Assembly: GCA_019633425.1 (NCBI GenBank)
Contig: WSUB01000281.1
Span: forward strand, 1 to 35,292
Length of the DNA stretch: 35,292 nt
DNA from: Tulasnella sp. 424
Taxonomy: Eukaryota; Basidiomycota; Agaricomycetes; Cantharellales; Tulasnellaceae
Direction: 5' to 3'
A program made the translations under genes and the position numbers. Of this stretch, positions 1-10,656 are shown in pieces. A model generated the notes under the pieces. It was not told the origin of the DNA, searched no databases, and saw only the letters and a list, made by a program, of their open reading frames with translations. The stretch's first letter is position 1; every line of letters begins with the position of its first letter.

Positions 1-1230
1 ATCGGCCGCAGAAGGAACCCTCAAATGTCCATTCAACCATGAGCATCTCGTTCCCTTGCCAAGTGGCCTGACGCAAAGCCACCGAGGATCTATCTACGAG
101 GCCGACGCCATCAAGTCGACCCTCACAACAGGCAATTCACCATCAAGGACTTGTTAAACATCCAGTACACGTTAATAGGATGACTATTCCGTACTATGTC
201 TGGCTCTGCGATTGTGGGGGCCAAGACTCAGGACCCTTGGCACTCCTGGTCTCAGCGAGGTGAGGCAACTTTTAAGCGTCCTCTTTGATTCTGCGCTAAT
301 TCTTCTTTCAAAAATTTGACCTTCTTAGAGGAATCCGGCGCTCAGAAACTCCACGACCAGCGTCGCGGACTGCGTCCAGTCCGTCCCTGACCAGAACGGG
401 GAAAAGGTTGACTGCTTGATGGACGTAATGAGGTAAAAGCATCACTCATCGAAGGCGTGTATCGTCTGATCCGGTCGCCGAGGAGGTCCCAGTAAGGTCG
501 AATCCTTTCGCATACTACAAGACCTTTCAGCGACGACCTCCGCTCCTGGTCCCTGGGACTCGCCGACAAGCTCAAAATCACCCTCATCGAAGCTTCGACA
601 AACGTCCTTGTCATGTTCAGCCGAGAGCTTTATGAGGCTGCTTGGTGATTGCAGATGTGAGTGCAACATCGCGCAAAGGAACATTGTTTCTGCTTGAGGC
701 TAACGCGATGCACCAGCCCAAAATTATGACTCTGCGCGAGGCCGAGAGCTCGCTTGTCTCCTCTTCCAACTAGCCAAGAATTCGGAACTCGAGAAGAATT
801 TCCCTGCGTTGCACGGAGGGATGAGCGGGTTGCCTAGGGTCTAGAGAGTGCAGTCGGGGTACGCGATCCACGACTCTTTCGCGACGAAAAGCCGGACGTC
901 GTACTCGGAGCGTTCGGAGAATAGAACAAAGTCGAGGAAATCTCATAGATCGAGGGACAGCTCGTTGTAGCTGGCAGGATCCGTCCTTTCCTTTGTGGCC
1001 GTTGAGGGAGCTTGGCGCAAATTAGTTCAGAAAAATCTCTCGTTGACTTACCATCCTGAACAGAAATGTGAGTGATTTGCCTGTTCTCCATATTTTTCGG
1101 TTGATCTTGATTGGTTCGTGTGCGTGTAAAGTTCGCCTGTGAGGGGCGTCGCAATATTTCCTTTCTGGATCCAGAGGAGTGCCCACGTTTCATCGCTGTT
1201 CTCGCGGAGGAATGGGCCTTATATATGAAT
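1..1230 (+). pseudogene. NDE-type alternative NADH dehydrogenase, relic A (5' end outside the window)
   Basis: This is a decayed copy of a type II NADH:ubiquinone oxidoreductase, the single-subunit, FAD-dependent, rotenone-insensitive enzyme of the mitochondrial inner membrane. It aligns by eye with the better copies at 2360-3300 and 13790-15650. Positions 1-255 match the exon encoding the ARSIIQ...YKAEA region. An intron follows at about 256-329, then the exon encoding the GAQKLHDQR stretch. Around 470-520 lies a frameshifted version of the second dinucleotide-binding motif (GGGPTGVEF in relic D). Positions 540-640 read DDLRSWSLGLADKL and MFSREL. About 230 nt of the following exon is missing, because MFSREL runs almost directly into the next splice-site region near 655-685. 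The C-terminal membrane-associated tail is recognisable at 1141-1218 by comparison with relic C. Several in-frame stops and indels make it non-functional. Homology ends near 1230. Confidence 0.75.
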
Positions 1231-2298
1231 TATACTCATCCTTCGGCGGCAGAATATCGAGGAACTCGCAGCGAGTGCTCCCGGGCTGCTGGGTGAACGC
1301 AAGACCGACCCCCATCGACTTGTCAGAGTTTTATGCCAATAATGCGCTCCCTGCAGAAGTGGATTCTAGCTTAGTAGTATTATCCAGATGGTTAGAACGC
1401 GAGGACGAGCAGATTCAAGGTTTCCGAAAATGGCAAAAAAGAAAGCGCCGATCAGCGGATGCGAACCCCAGACAGGTCCAGAAGCGCAGCCACGTCCCGT
1501 GACGACTTCAACCGGCTCCCTGGGCGGTAATCCGCTGCGGTAAGGACACTGTCCTTACCAGTACTCTCACCGAATGATCCACGTAAACCCATTGCAGCTC
1601 TCCCAACGGTGAGCATAGCACGGGTGTGTCTCGGTCGTGCTCTCACCCAGAGCATACGCTACACTGAACTTCCTTCCTGTTCAGGTATTCAAGGATGGAG
1701 CAATCTGTCGGATGTCCTCTCGGAATGCGATGGACCATGGTACCCCATTCATTGCCCATGGCCGTTTCAGATATAGATCCCTGGATACTAAGTTAGGCTC
1801 GACCTATTTCGCCTGACCAGATGTCAACCAATCAATCGGCGAGAGGGCCGCCGAAAAATGATAAAGTTGTAGTTGTCTGATTACGATATGAGATGCAGTG
1901 CTAAGTCATCCGAATCCAACATCTACCAGACTATTGGATGTTGGTGCAAGAGGGTCGTGATAAGATAACGCTCGTGAATGACGCACGCGTCAAAGAGAGA
2001 TCGACGAGTCGACAGATGCCCTGCATGCATTGCTCCCCCCCGAGCACACTGCGCCCCTCATTAAGGGGCTTTTTACCCCGGCGGATTCGGTCGGACTAAT
2101 CGGCTGTGTTCGTCGTGTTGAGCGCATTTGGGTGTGAGGCTAAAACAGCGGCTCGAATTTTCGTAAGGGTGAACAACAAACGCCGTCAATCTTTCTCTCT
2201 CAAAAAGATTCCACTCTGGTCTGCAAGCCGCTCTCCCTACAAGCTTATCTCCGTCTCCGTCTCCCCCCCCCCCCTCTAAATCTCTCCCTCTACCCGCA
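1231..2298. other. Gene-poor spacer between two NDE relics
   Basis: I see no supported gene in this stretch. Short open frames at 1179-1502 and 1452-1655 have no recognisable motif. The right end (about 2260-2298) is strongly pyrimidine-rich, with a C homopolymer followed by CT-rich sequence. This suits the 5' flank of the NDE copy that starts just downstream. Unlike the other modules, no kinase-TPR gene lies between these two NDE copies. Confidence 0.5.
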
Positions 2299-3300
2299 GT
2301 ACTAGGTATGTCGAACGTTAAGCACAGTGTTGAGTGCTCGCTGACATGATTTTTGGCAGCCGCAAGGAGGACCCTCAATACCGTCGCTCGCAGGCCGCTG
2401 GCTCGGAGCCTGCCAGCTAGGCCATCCGCCGCCACCTCTTACTCCTCCTCAAGGCTGTTCACGACGTCTCGGACAGTTCGCGCTAACGCCATCCCAAAAC
2501 CACCACGATGGCATCGAGCGCTGACGACCTTTGGTCCGGTCACCTTGGTCACCGTCCCCGGCACGGGAGCCACATTTTTCTACTTTGCGACCAAGGAGAC
2601 TCACCCACCGGCGTGGCAAATGCCCTTTGATAAGGACAAGAAGACCGTTGTGATTCTTAGGAGTGGGTGAGCTGCTACGAGTATGTTGAAGAACATGGTC
2701 ACCGACGACTACAACGTCGTGGGTCTCCCGACCGGTAATTCACCCAGTCCAATTTGAAATCTCACATTCACCTTTGATCCTTATTCACTCACTGCGCGCA
2801 TGTTAGGTCTTCGTCAGCCCGCGGAACTACCGCCTCTTCACTCCTTTGCTTCCCTCAATCGCAGTCGGAACGCTTGAAGCCCGCTCGATCATCCAGTCCA
2901 CCCGCTACGTCGCCCGACACAAAGCTCGCCGAGTATCCATCTACAAAGCCGAAGCGCTTAAAGTCGATCCTCACACCAAGCAGGTCACCATCGCCGACTT
3001 GTCCGATATGAAGGGAGACGTCAATAACATGACCATCCCATACGACGTCCTAGTCTACGCTGTCGGCGCCGATACGCAGACGTCTGGTATTCCCGGTGTC
3101 AAGGAGGTGAGAGCGCGCGGGATACGTTGGTTTTTGTTTAAGCGATCTTTGCTGACCGTGACGTCATGCGTCTTCGACTGTGGCCATTTGTAGCATTCGT
3201 GCTTCTTGAAGGAACTTCCCGACGCTGAGAAACTTCGCGAGCGCGTTACGGACTGCATCGGGTCTGCTGCGTTCCCCGACCAGAACGAGGACGAGATGTT
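2299..3300 (+). pseudogene. NDE-type alternative NADH dehydrogenase, relic B (least decayed 5' half)
   Basis: This is the 5' half of an external alternative NADH dehydrogenase and the best preserved N-terminus in the window. A probable intron at 2306-2359 (GTATG...GGCAG) leads into an exon encoding an Arg/Ser/Ala-rich presequence of mitochondrial type (AARRTLNTVARRPLARSLPA) and then the segment before the first Rossmann motif. Position 2668-2670 is TGA exactly where the family has the Trp of GSGWGA (here SG-stop-AATSMLKN). Exon 3 (2807-3106) is open and reads SPRNYRLFTPLLPSIAVGTL through to GIPGVKE. An intron at 3107-3193 leads to exon 4, with FLKELPDAEKLRERV. Coding homology stops at about 3297-3300, in FPDQNEDEM, where the sequence jumps into 3' flank shared with other modules. 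The expected start (ATGCTAG, giving M-L-A) appears as GTACTAG at 2299-2305, so the start codon is probably lost as well. Confidence 0.85.
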
Positions 3301-3886
3301 CACGCATGATAATATTCACATATGTAATGTCGATTCGAGGGGTCGTGTAATGTCCTTGGACCGAAATCCGGAGGGAAGCGTGCTGTTCGGGTCGTCGACG
3401 AGATCCAATACGCCCCAGCGGCCTTTGTGCAATGACACGCAGCGGCAGAGTTGATGAAACAATCTCGAAAATCCTGGTCTTATTCCGGTGGGATAGCGCT
3501 AACGGGGGCAATCTTCCAAACGTATAGAGCTCAGCTCAACTTCGACTCCAGGGTACGGTAGTCGACAAGCCTGCCGACTCGAAGGTACGTTGCACTTCAT
3601 ACCCCAAGTGACATCGCTCTGCAGTGGCTCCATCCGACCTGGACTCATTCAGAAGAGAGGAGAACGATGGGATAAGTGCATGATACAGGAGTTTCAGACA
3701 ACAGGAGGTTACTATTCGACTTGAACGCGTCGCATGAACAAGATACATAGAAGCGAGACCGAGTACCAGAATCTCGGGAAACAGAATACATAGCTCACAG
3801 TCTTGTACAGAAACATGCATAACACGAAATACAGTCGGGTATCAAGAACCGAATCTCGCACGATCTCGAAATGTCTCGCCGAAACA
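3301..3886. repeat. Shared 3' flank of the kinase-TPR genes, copy 1
   Basis: This block has no gene. It is repeated at about 10065-10656, 15715-16294 and, more weakly, 24160-24719. Its left edge is a common tract (GATAATATTCACATA at about 3308-3322, with counterparts at 10074, 15724 and 24168). Its right part, about 3580-3880, is the probable 3' UTR and downstream region of the minus-strand kinase-TPR gene. A short minus-strand frame starting MHVSVQDCEL at 3820 recurs in the copy-2 flank but is shifted in copy 3, so I do not call it a gene. Confidence 0.7.
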
Positions 3887-6243
3887 TCATTCCGCCTCCG
3901 CCGGTTTGAGCTTTTGACGGCAGCGAGCGGCGCGGTTTAACGCTATCTTTGCTTCCTTCGTATCTCCGATTTCCTCAGAAATTCCAGCAGCTTGTTCATA
4001 CAGGCGTATTGCCTCTTCGTGCTGATCCTGGTCGCGGTGGACGTCGGCAAGGCACTTTAGGGCTGAGGCTCTTCCGCTTCTGTCGCCAATGTCGGTACGG
4101 ATTTGCAGAGCTTCGGAGAAAAGCTGAACGGCCTGGCTGTACTGTTCTTGAAGCCGATGCACCTCAGCGAGACCCCACAGAGCGTTGGCTCTTCCTCGTC
4201 TGTCGCCGATGTCGTTGGAGATTTGGACGGCCTCCAGGAAGAGAGGAACGGCTTCGCTGTACTCGTTTTGAGCTCGATGTATATCAGCAAGGCCACGCAA
4301 AGCCTCGGCTTTCCGCAGTGTATTGCCGATCTCTGTGCAGATTTGGACAACCTCGGAGTAGAACGTGATGGCTTTGCTGTACTTTCTTTGAAGCCGATAC
4401 ACCTGGGCAAGCCCCGCCAGAGCATCGGCTCTTCCTTGTCTGTCTCCGGTGTCGGTCCAGATTTGGACAGCCTCGGAGTAGAATGTGATGGCCTCGTGAT
4501 ACTCGTTTTGAAGCATATGAACGTGAGCTAGTCCTAACATAGCACCGGCTTGTCCTGCATTATCGCTGGATTCCCTGCAGATCCCCAAGGCTTCGGTGTA
4601 AAATCTTGACGCGTTCATATAATCATTTTGATATCGATGCATGGCCCCCAGTCTCATAAGAAGTTCAGGAGACCGAGTTTGGGAATCCGACGTATTTGAG
4701 GCTCGCTGCGGATCCGGAACAGTCATTGGCTATATGGTGACAGGTCAACTTGTGTTCAAATAACGCCAAAGGTAGCACCACTCGCCATCCAATTCATTGA
4801 CTTTTGACAGTCCTCAGCCGTTGGCCGCTTGCTGGGATCGATGCTCCAACATGTGATCATCAGCGAGTAAAGTGCCCGCATCAACACCATGCTGGAGTGA
4901 TCAGCGACTGATGGGAGATTCCCCTGAATGACATGTATGAAAACAACAGAGTCTTTTCGGACGTTTTGGAACGGAATTGAATTTGTCATAACCTATTTGA
5001 GCATTGATTGTAAGCTTCTGTTGAGAATAATATCCGGAGTTTGGTATACCTCGTAAAACACCCAGCCCAATGCCCAGATATCACTCCAGAGACCAGGTTC
5101 GTCATCCTTAAGCAGCTCAGGAGGAGCCCAGCGAAGTGTATACTGATTACCCTTCAGGGTTATGGTATTTGTCGTTTCACAGAACTCCGTCTCAAGCAAC
5201 AGTGCTGCCTGTGTTTCGTTTTCGCTTTTCTCGGGTTGAACAGGAGGGTCCCTTTTTGTGAGACGACGTGCGGAACCAAAGTCCGTGATGACTGCGTTAC
5301 AGCCCGAATTTACCAGCACGTTGGCCTATGCAGTGTAGAGTTTAAGCTTGCCGGATGTCATATCACAGTAACATCCGGACCCACCGATTTGAGGTCGCCA
5401 TGGTAGATCGGCGGATTCCGATTATGAAGGTACTCCACTCCTCTAGCCACGTCATCTATCTGAATACGGTTTCTCAGAGGGTGCCATGAAAGATAGCGTC
5501 CTGATCTTACCAGCCATATTCGTTCCGGTATTTCCCAGTTGGCCGAGGCCACAAAGTCCTTTAAATTTCCATTGTCCGCCCAGGGAAAGACCAGCCAGAC
5601 CCTATCCTCGGACAGGTCTTCAACAAATCCTTCAAGCTTGACGACGTTTCCGTGAGATAGCTCGGTTAAGAATCCCGCTTCCCTGAGTGCCAACTGAGAG
5701 GACTTAGGGCCGTGCGAGAGCTCGATGTGATGGGATAACTTATTCTCACCCCCAATACTCGCTCTTTGTCCTTTCCATTCTCGATCTTTAGTTTCTTTAC
5801 CGCTACTGTCTAACATATGGAAGCCAGCTCGGTCAATGACTTGTTGTAGGAAAGAAAGTGAGTCTCGTTGGAACAGACCTTTCGCTGGGACGTTCCACCA
5901 TCAGACTTGTTCTCGCCTCCGCGGGTTCGAGTTGAATCGTTCGCGCTACTTTTCGAGGCGGAAGGTGAAACCAAAAACCCTCGTGAAACCGTCGCAAATC
6001 CTCCACGAAACTCCGCGCCGGCTTCCGGGAATTCGATCGAGGACGAATCGATTCGCCATTTTGCAAGTTTCTGCAGTTTATCCCTCTACGTAGAAACAGA
6101 CCACGGTAAGCGCTTATGATTACTTTTGAGGTTTAGGTGTGACGTACTACTTTGCTGCTTAGCTGGGGCGTACTGCCAGAATCGGCTGGATCGTACCCTT
6201 GGGAACCACCAAGGTTGGCGTTGTTTTTATAGTCCACTTGCAT
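3887..6243 (-). CDS. TKL-type protein kinase with C-terminal TPR array, copy 1 (8 exons)
   Basis: Predicted 648-aa cytoplasmic protein: kinase domain at about residues 33-368, then six 40-residue TPRs. Exons on the minus strand: 6243-6148, 6085-5879, 5809-5750, 5693-5511, 5459-5385, 5325-5050, 4992-4786, 4729-3887. All are multiples of three and all junctions are phase 0. Visible motifs: glycine-rich loop FRGGFATVSR (exon 2), VAVKK with the ATP-binding Lys about 106, HGDLKS with catalytic Asp about 204, the metal-binding Asn just after the next intron (ANVLVN), DFGSARR with Asp about 222, PPELL in place of APE, DIWALG, and the TKL-like CWSIDPSKRPTAE. HRD is HGD, so this is a non-RD kinase. 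Intron 7 begins GC, not GT. The start is the first ATG of MQVDYK, about 120 nt downstream of a TATA box. The substrate is unknown. The gene is convergent with the NDE relic B side. Confidence 0.87.
4730..4785 (-). other. Intron 7 of kinase-TPR copy 1 with a GC donor
   Basis: The boundary between kinase exon 7 (ending ...MNWM) and the TPR exon carries GCGAGT where copies 2 and 3 have GTGAGT and copies 5 and 6 have GTCAGT. The acceptor is ATATAG before CCA-ATG. Nearby GT alternatives would shift the frame. If the 56-nt intron is retained, translation adds ASGATFGVI and stops, giving a kinase without TPRs. Confidence 0.65.
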
Positions 6244-7140
6244 CGGATGGTTTAGCGTAAGATTTATTGACGATTAGATGGGGTCGGTGGTGAGATAGGA
6301 GTTTCGCCGAGGGGGATGAAGCGAAAGGAGGTGGTATGAGGGACGGAGTGGTGAATCGGAGGGTCTTTATAACACGGGAACACTCGTGAACCGCGCTTTT
6401 GCCGCTTTCCTCCGTGACTTTTTGCCTCGAGGCGAAGGAAGTGTGCAACAGTCATGGGCGCTTTCGAGGCCCTTTCTCTCTTAGAATGTTCGTCGCAAGC
6501 CACCACGTTGCCCGCAATCTGGTGCTACTAATAAGATAACGTTGTACCCTTCGATTCGCTTCCACGAAGTAGCTCCCTAAGGCCCCTTGTCGATCGAATT
6601 TTCGAACCCGCTAATTGCTACTAAATTTCATATTCTGGGCTCTCTCCTTCGAATAAGTCGGGTCGACCCGGACTGCAAGTGAACGCGCGGCCTCATTGCA
6701 CACCCCCAGGCTTACACGTGCGGCTGCAGTGCAGCAATCGATTGTACGCTTTGAATCGATCAGGGATGCCCACTTTGTCTCAGCACCCCCGGGACAGCTA
6801 AGTTACTTTTCAGCGTGCTTAGCGTAAATAGTACGTCGAATGAATCGATCGGCGGGGAGGGTTCGCACGAAAAAAAGTTAAAAATCGACCATATGGAACA
6901 GTGGTGCAGATCTAGAGGATAGGGTGGAACGTGGTCGGTGCACTTGATCTCTCTCATCAGGGTGAAGGTAGATTTGGCGAATGGTGGTTGGGTGTCTCAT
7001 TTGACGGTGAGTAGGCAGCCGGGTGGAATCGAAACACAGCTGCACGGATATGTTCGAAGAGATCGGTCAAACGCCGAGGCTCACGATACGGTTTGTCGTC
7101 TCGCGGTGCCAGGAATGTTAATGCAATCTATCTGATAGCC
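6244..7140. repeat. Intermodule spacer, copy 1 (divergent promoter region)
   Basis: No gene. It matches the spacers at about 12878-13620 and 18647-19280 over most of its length. Shared landmarks are the TATA box region, the CTCGAGGCGAAGGAAGT block near 6425, a ATTCGCTTCCACGAAGTAG block near 6555, a CTCTCTCCTTCGAATA block near 6640 and a CTCTCATCAGGGTG block near 6950. It lies between the kinase gene (leftward) and the next NDE relic (rightward), so it probably holds both promoters. Confidence 0.7.
6366..6371 (-). promoter_or_regulatory. TATA box of kinase-TPR copy 1
   Basis: TATAAA on the minus strand within GTTATAAAGACC, about 123 nt upstream of the start codon. The same motif and surroundings occur in the spacers of copies 2 and 3, and a TATATAA variant occurs ahead of the WD40 gene. 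Confidence 0.6.
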
Positions 7141-7654
7141 TTGCGTCTCTCAGCTTGGAACGCGCGATAGTGATGATGATGGCAATCTAAGTTTACCGCG
7201 GCCCGAGCAGACTCCTGTGATGGTGGGAAAGGGCCGTAAACTAGATATAGACACACTTTACAAACAGTAGCTACCAACTGGAAGGGGAGAAATATGGACG
7301 GCCGACACGAGAGGCCAAATTTGTCCCACAGAGTCGAACTTGCTCAGCTCCAGATCCATGTGTAGAGAAAGGGAAAAAGGTGAAAGAAATTTGTGGAGAA
7401 AGTATAAGCTACGTTGAGAATACGATAGGAATAGAAGAAGGGGGGGGGAAGGGGATAGAGCAGGAGGACTCTTGGCGTCAGCGCCGGGCCTCAAGACCCT
7501 GAGTTTAGTGGATGGACCGTTACGTCATCAGTCCGAAGGCACAACTGATCATGAGCCATTTTTGTTCCATCACCTCATATCTCCTCCCTTAATGCCGAGC
7601 GCGTCGATCATGCAACATAATTCAAGTACTTGCTCGCCTGATCAGATGTCTTCG
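7141..7654. other. Gene-less stretch ahead of NDE relic C
   Basis: I see no supported gene. There is a purine-rich run near 7430-7465 (pyrimidine-rich on the minus strand). A short block at 7500-7530 (GAGTTTAGTGGATGGACCGTT) is shared with 13650-13680 in the next module and marks the homologous NDE upstream region. Confidence 0.5.
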
Positions 7655-9780
7655 ATGGCTGTGAGGAACACGCTTGTCTCATTTGCTCCCAAGGTGCCAT
7701 TGCCGCGCAGGGTGACCCTTCCCCGCGCCCTCCACAAGTATATTCAGAGCCTGTCGCGCTGTCGAGACTCAAAATGCCACCACAAAACCACCCCGATTGC
7801 ATAGAGCGCTGACCACATTCGATCGGGTCACCTTGATCACCGTCCTAGGCACAATCACAACGCTCACTTACTTTGCGGCGACCAAGGGAAACTCACCCAC
7901 TGGCATAGCAAACGCCTTCGAGGAGGACAAGAAGATCATTTTCATTCGCGGATGCAGATGTGCTGGTACGAGCATGTCGAAGAACATGGATACGGAGGGC
8001 TCGGATTGCAACTTCGTGCGTCTCCCCAATCGTTTCATTCGCTCAGTCCAATTCACAATTCTCTAATTCGCCTTCAATCTCGCAGGGGACTCACTGTATG
8101 CATTTTCGGTCCTCATCAGGCCCCAGAACTCCTTCCTATTCATACCGCTCCTTCCATCGCTCGCAGTTGGAACTCTCGAGGGCCAATGCCTCGTTACGTC
8201 GTCGGACACAAAGCGAGCCGAGTCTGTACCGATGGAGTCGGAGCTCCCAAAGTCGCCCCTCACAACGAGCAAGTCACACTCACGGACCTGTCAGACATCA
8301 AGGCGAAGTCACCAACCTGATGATTCCGTACGGTGTCTTAGTCTAGGCCGTGAGCGCCAAGACCTAGGGGTTTGGCGTCCGCGGAGTCAGGGAGGTCAGG
8401 GCTGCGAGACGAATTTTAGCGTTGCGAATTGTGGTGGCTGACGATGACGTCATCCTCTTCGCCTGTGGCTATTCTTCGTATCTAGCACTCATGCTTCTAG
8501 ACGTAACTTCTCGACACGGAGGAGCTCCGCGCGTTATGAACTACGTCGAGTCCCCGGCACTCCCCCACCAAAGCGAGGAAGGAGTCGATGTATTGGTACC
8601 ATGAGTAGGTCGGGCGCGCCGAAACGAACTTGAAAGCCCTCATGTGTCTAACTAACGTCCTGTGCGTTAGTCGCCGCCGCCGCCGGTGCCACAGACGTCG
8701 GTGAACTATACGACTTGATCACGGACGAACTGCGTTCATGGCACCCCGAACTCGCCGAGCTTAAAGTCCCCCTCGTCAAAGCATTACCAAACGTCTTACC
8801 CATGTTCGGCCCGAATTGATCAAGCACACCGAATCGACGTTCAAAGAGCAGAACATCGAGGCCTTTGCAACTTAGCCATGGTCAAGGAGGTCAAAGACAA
8901 CACTGTCGTCTTCAAAACGATAACGGCCAGCTTGAGGAAATTCCATCTGGACTGTTGGTGTAGGCCTCGGGGAACCGATCATGAGGGATTTGATGGCACA
9001 CTTGCCGCGCAGCAGACGGACAGAAGGGGGTTGTTGGTGGATGACGATTTGAGGCTTTGGGCGTGAACGACGTTTACGCTATTGGCGATGTAAGTGCTAC
9101 AAAGGATTATTGCTCCAGTTAGAGGCTAACGGGCTGGGCGTTTCTATGGTAGTATAGTGCTACGTTGTACGCAGCAACGGCTCAAGTAGCGACACAGCAA
9201 GGGCTAAACCTCACCCCTCTGGTCGGTCAATCAGCCAAGAATGAAGAGCTCGAGACGTAGCTCCCGGACCTCCGCGGAGAGCGCAGCGGGTTTCCAGAGG
9301 GACCAGAGCATAAGGCCAGGGTACACCATCCACGTCTTTTACGAACCGAAAGCCGGACGTCATGCTAAGAGGATTCATTGAATAGGACAGCGCTCCTGAA
9401 ATCAAATCTATCGTCAATTAGCTCAAAAAAGCTGGTAAGATCCATCCTTTCCATTACAGCCGTCAGGGAACCTTGGCGTACATTGGCTTGGATAGGGCTA
9501 TCGCCGATTTATCCTTCACAAACGGAAACCGCCTGTAATCTGGATTTCGGACGGTAACTTTACTTTTTTTTTGAGTAAGAGTATGGTTCGCCTCGGGTGG
9601 TGTCGTGACCTTCCTTTTCTGGAGAAATGCCTACGTTTCGTCGCTGTTCTCGTTGAGGAGTAGGACGCTGGTGTTGAGTGATTGGTTGAAGGTCAAGCTA
9701 TTCGGACGGTGAGTGTGATTTGAGATTCTTGAGACGATTGACTGACTGGCGGGCTTAACAGTGACGTGAGCTGTGAAAGC
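7655..9780 (+). pseudogene. NDE-type alternative NADH dehydrogenase, relic C (full length, heavily decayed)
   Basis: This relic spans the whole gene and is the only one that keeps a recognisable C-terminus. N-terminal sequence at 7795-7900 reads RALTTFDRVTLITVLGTI. The first nucleotide-binding region (about 7925-8010) is degraded to FIRGCRCAGTSMSKNMDTE. The RSIIQ and GVLV regions follow at 8160-8345, and a motif-2 region at about 8670-8700. The family block MVKEVKDNTVVFK is at 8878-8920 and GLLVDDDLR near 9030. At 9455-9505 the sequence reads TLAYIGLDRAIADL, and at 9600-9720 a frame reads VVTFLFWRNAYVSSLFSLRS and DWLKVKLFGR, typical of the NDE membrane-anchoring tail. Multiple stops (for example near 8343 and 9061) and frameshifts exclude function. 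The convergent kinase-TPR gene ends 877 nt further on, which suggests the ancestral gene order. Confidence 0.8.
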
Positions 9781-10656
9781 CGTAACTAATCCTCCATGCT
9801 AGCGAAACCGTCCGGTATATTCGAGGTTATTTTCTCTCTCTACTATACGCGTTCCTCGCCATTTCATTTCATCCATAGACAGTAGACTTCGTTTTCTCTC
9901 CTTTCCTTCTTCCTTTATCTTTCTTCGTTTGCTCTCTCTCTCTCAAGCCTGCTCTTGTGGGCCATCCGTATATGTTACCTGCATATCCCTGATTTCTCCA
10001 GAGCTCTACTCCTACTTCAGCTTACTTGGCTCTTATATTTTTCTTTCTTCCTGCCCTCCTGATGCTCACGCATGATAATATTCACATATTTAATGTCGAT
10101 TTGAGCGGCCGTGCAATGTCCTTGGAGGAAGGCGTGCTGTTTTGGTCGGACGAGATCCAATACGCCCCAGCTGACTTTGTGCCAGGACACGCAGCGCCGT
10201 TATAAATGAAAAGATCTCGAGAATCCTGCTCAAGTTCCGGCGGGATAGTTCTTACGGTGACAATCGTTCAAATGTTTATAGTTCACCTCAGCTTCGACTC
10301 AAGGTATGGTAGTCGACAAGCCGGCCGACTCGAACGGATGCTCCATACTCCAAGAGACGTTGCTCTGTAGCGGCTCCATCCGACCTGCACCCATTCAGAC
10401 GAAAGGAGAACGACGGGATAAGTGCATGATACAGGACCTTCAGACGACAGGGTGCTACTACTCGACTCAAATGCGTCGCATGAACAAGATACATACAAGC
10501 GAGACGAAGTACCAGAATCTCGGTCAACGGGATACATAGCTCACAATCCTGTACAGAAACATGCATAATACGAACTACGGCTGGGTATCAAGAACGAAAT
10601 CTCGCTCGATCTCGAAATGACTCGGTGACACATCATTCCGCCTTCGCCGGTTAGAG
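9781..10656. other. NDE 3' flank plus shared kinase-TPR 3' flank, copy 2
   Basis: No gene. Positions 9781-10065 are the presumed 3' UTR and downstream region of NDE, with CT-rich runs near 9830-9945; the stretch near 9985-10065 is also seen at 15640-15715 and, weakly, 24060-24160. From about 10068 the repeated downstream flank of the kinase-TPR gene begins, matching 3303-3886. The unbroken transition makes this the likely ancestral intergenic arrangement. Confidence 0.6.

Noticed and set aside
3536..3820. Minus-strand open frame beginning MHVSVQDCEL, also present at 10288-10566
   Set aside because: It lies in the 3' flank of the kinase genes and loses its frame in copy 3. More likely shared UTR sequence than a conserved gene.
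4103..4531. Long plus-strand open frames opposite the TPR exons (also near 10753-11250, 16751-17020, 25041-25562, 34018-34242)
   Set aside because: They are antisense shadows of the repetitive TPR coding sequence and repeat with its 120-nt period. They have no splice context or independent motif.
6590..6625. TTCGAACCCGCTA in the spacers (also near 13225), resembling a tRNA T-arm
   Set aside because: I cannot fold matching acceptor, D and anticodon arms around it in either copy.
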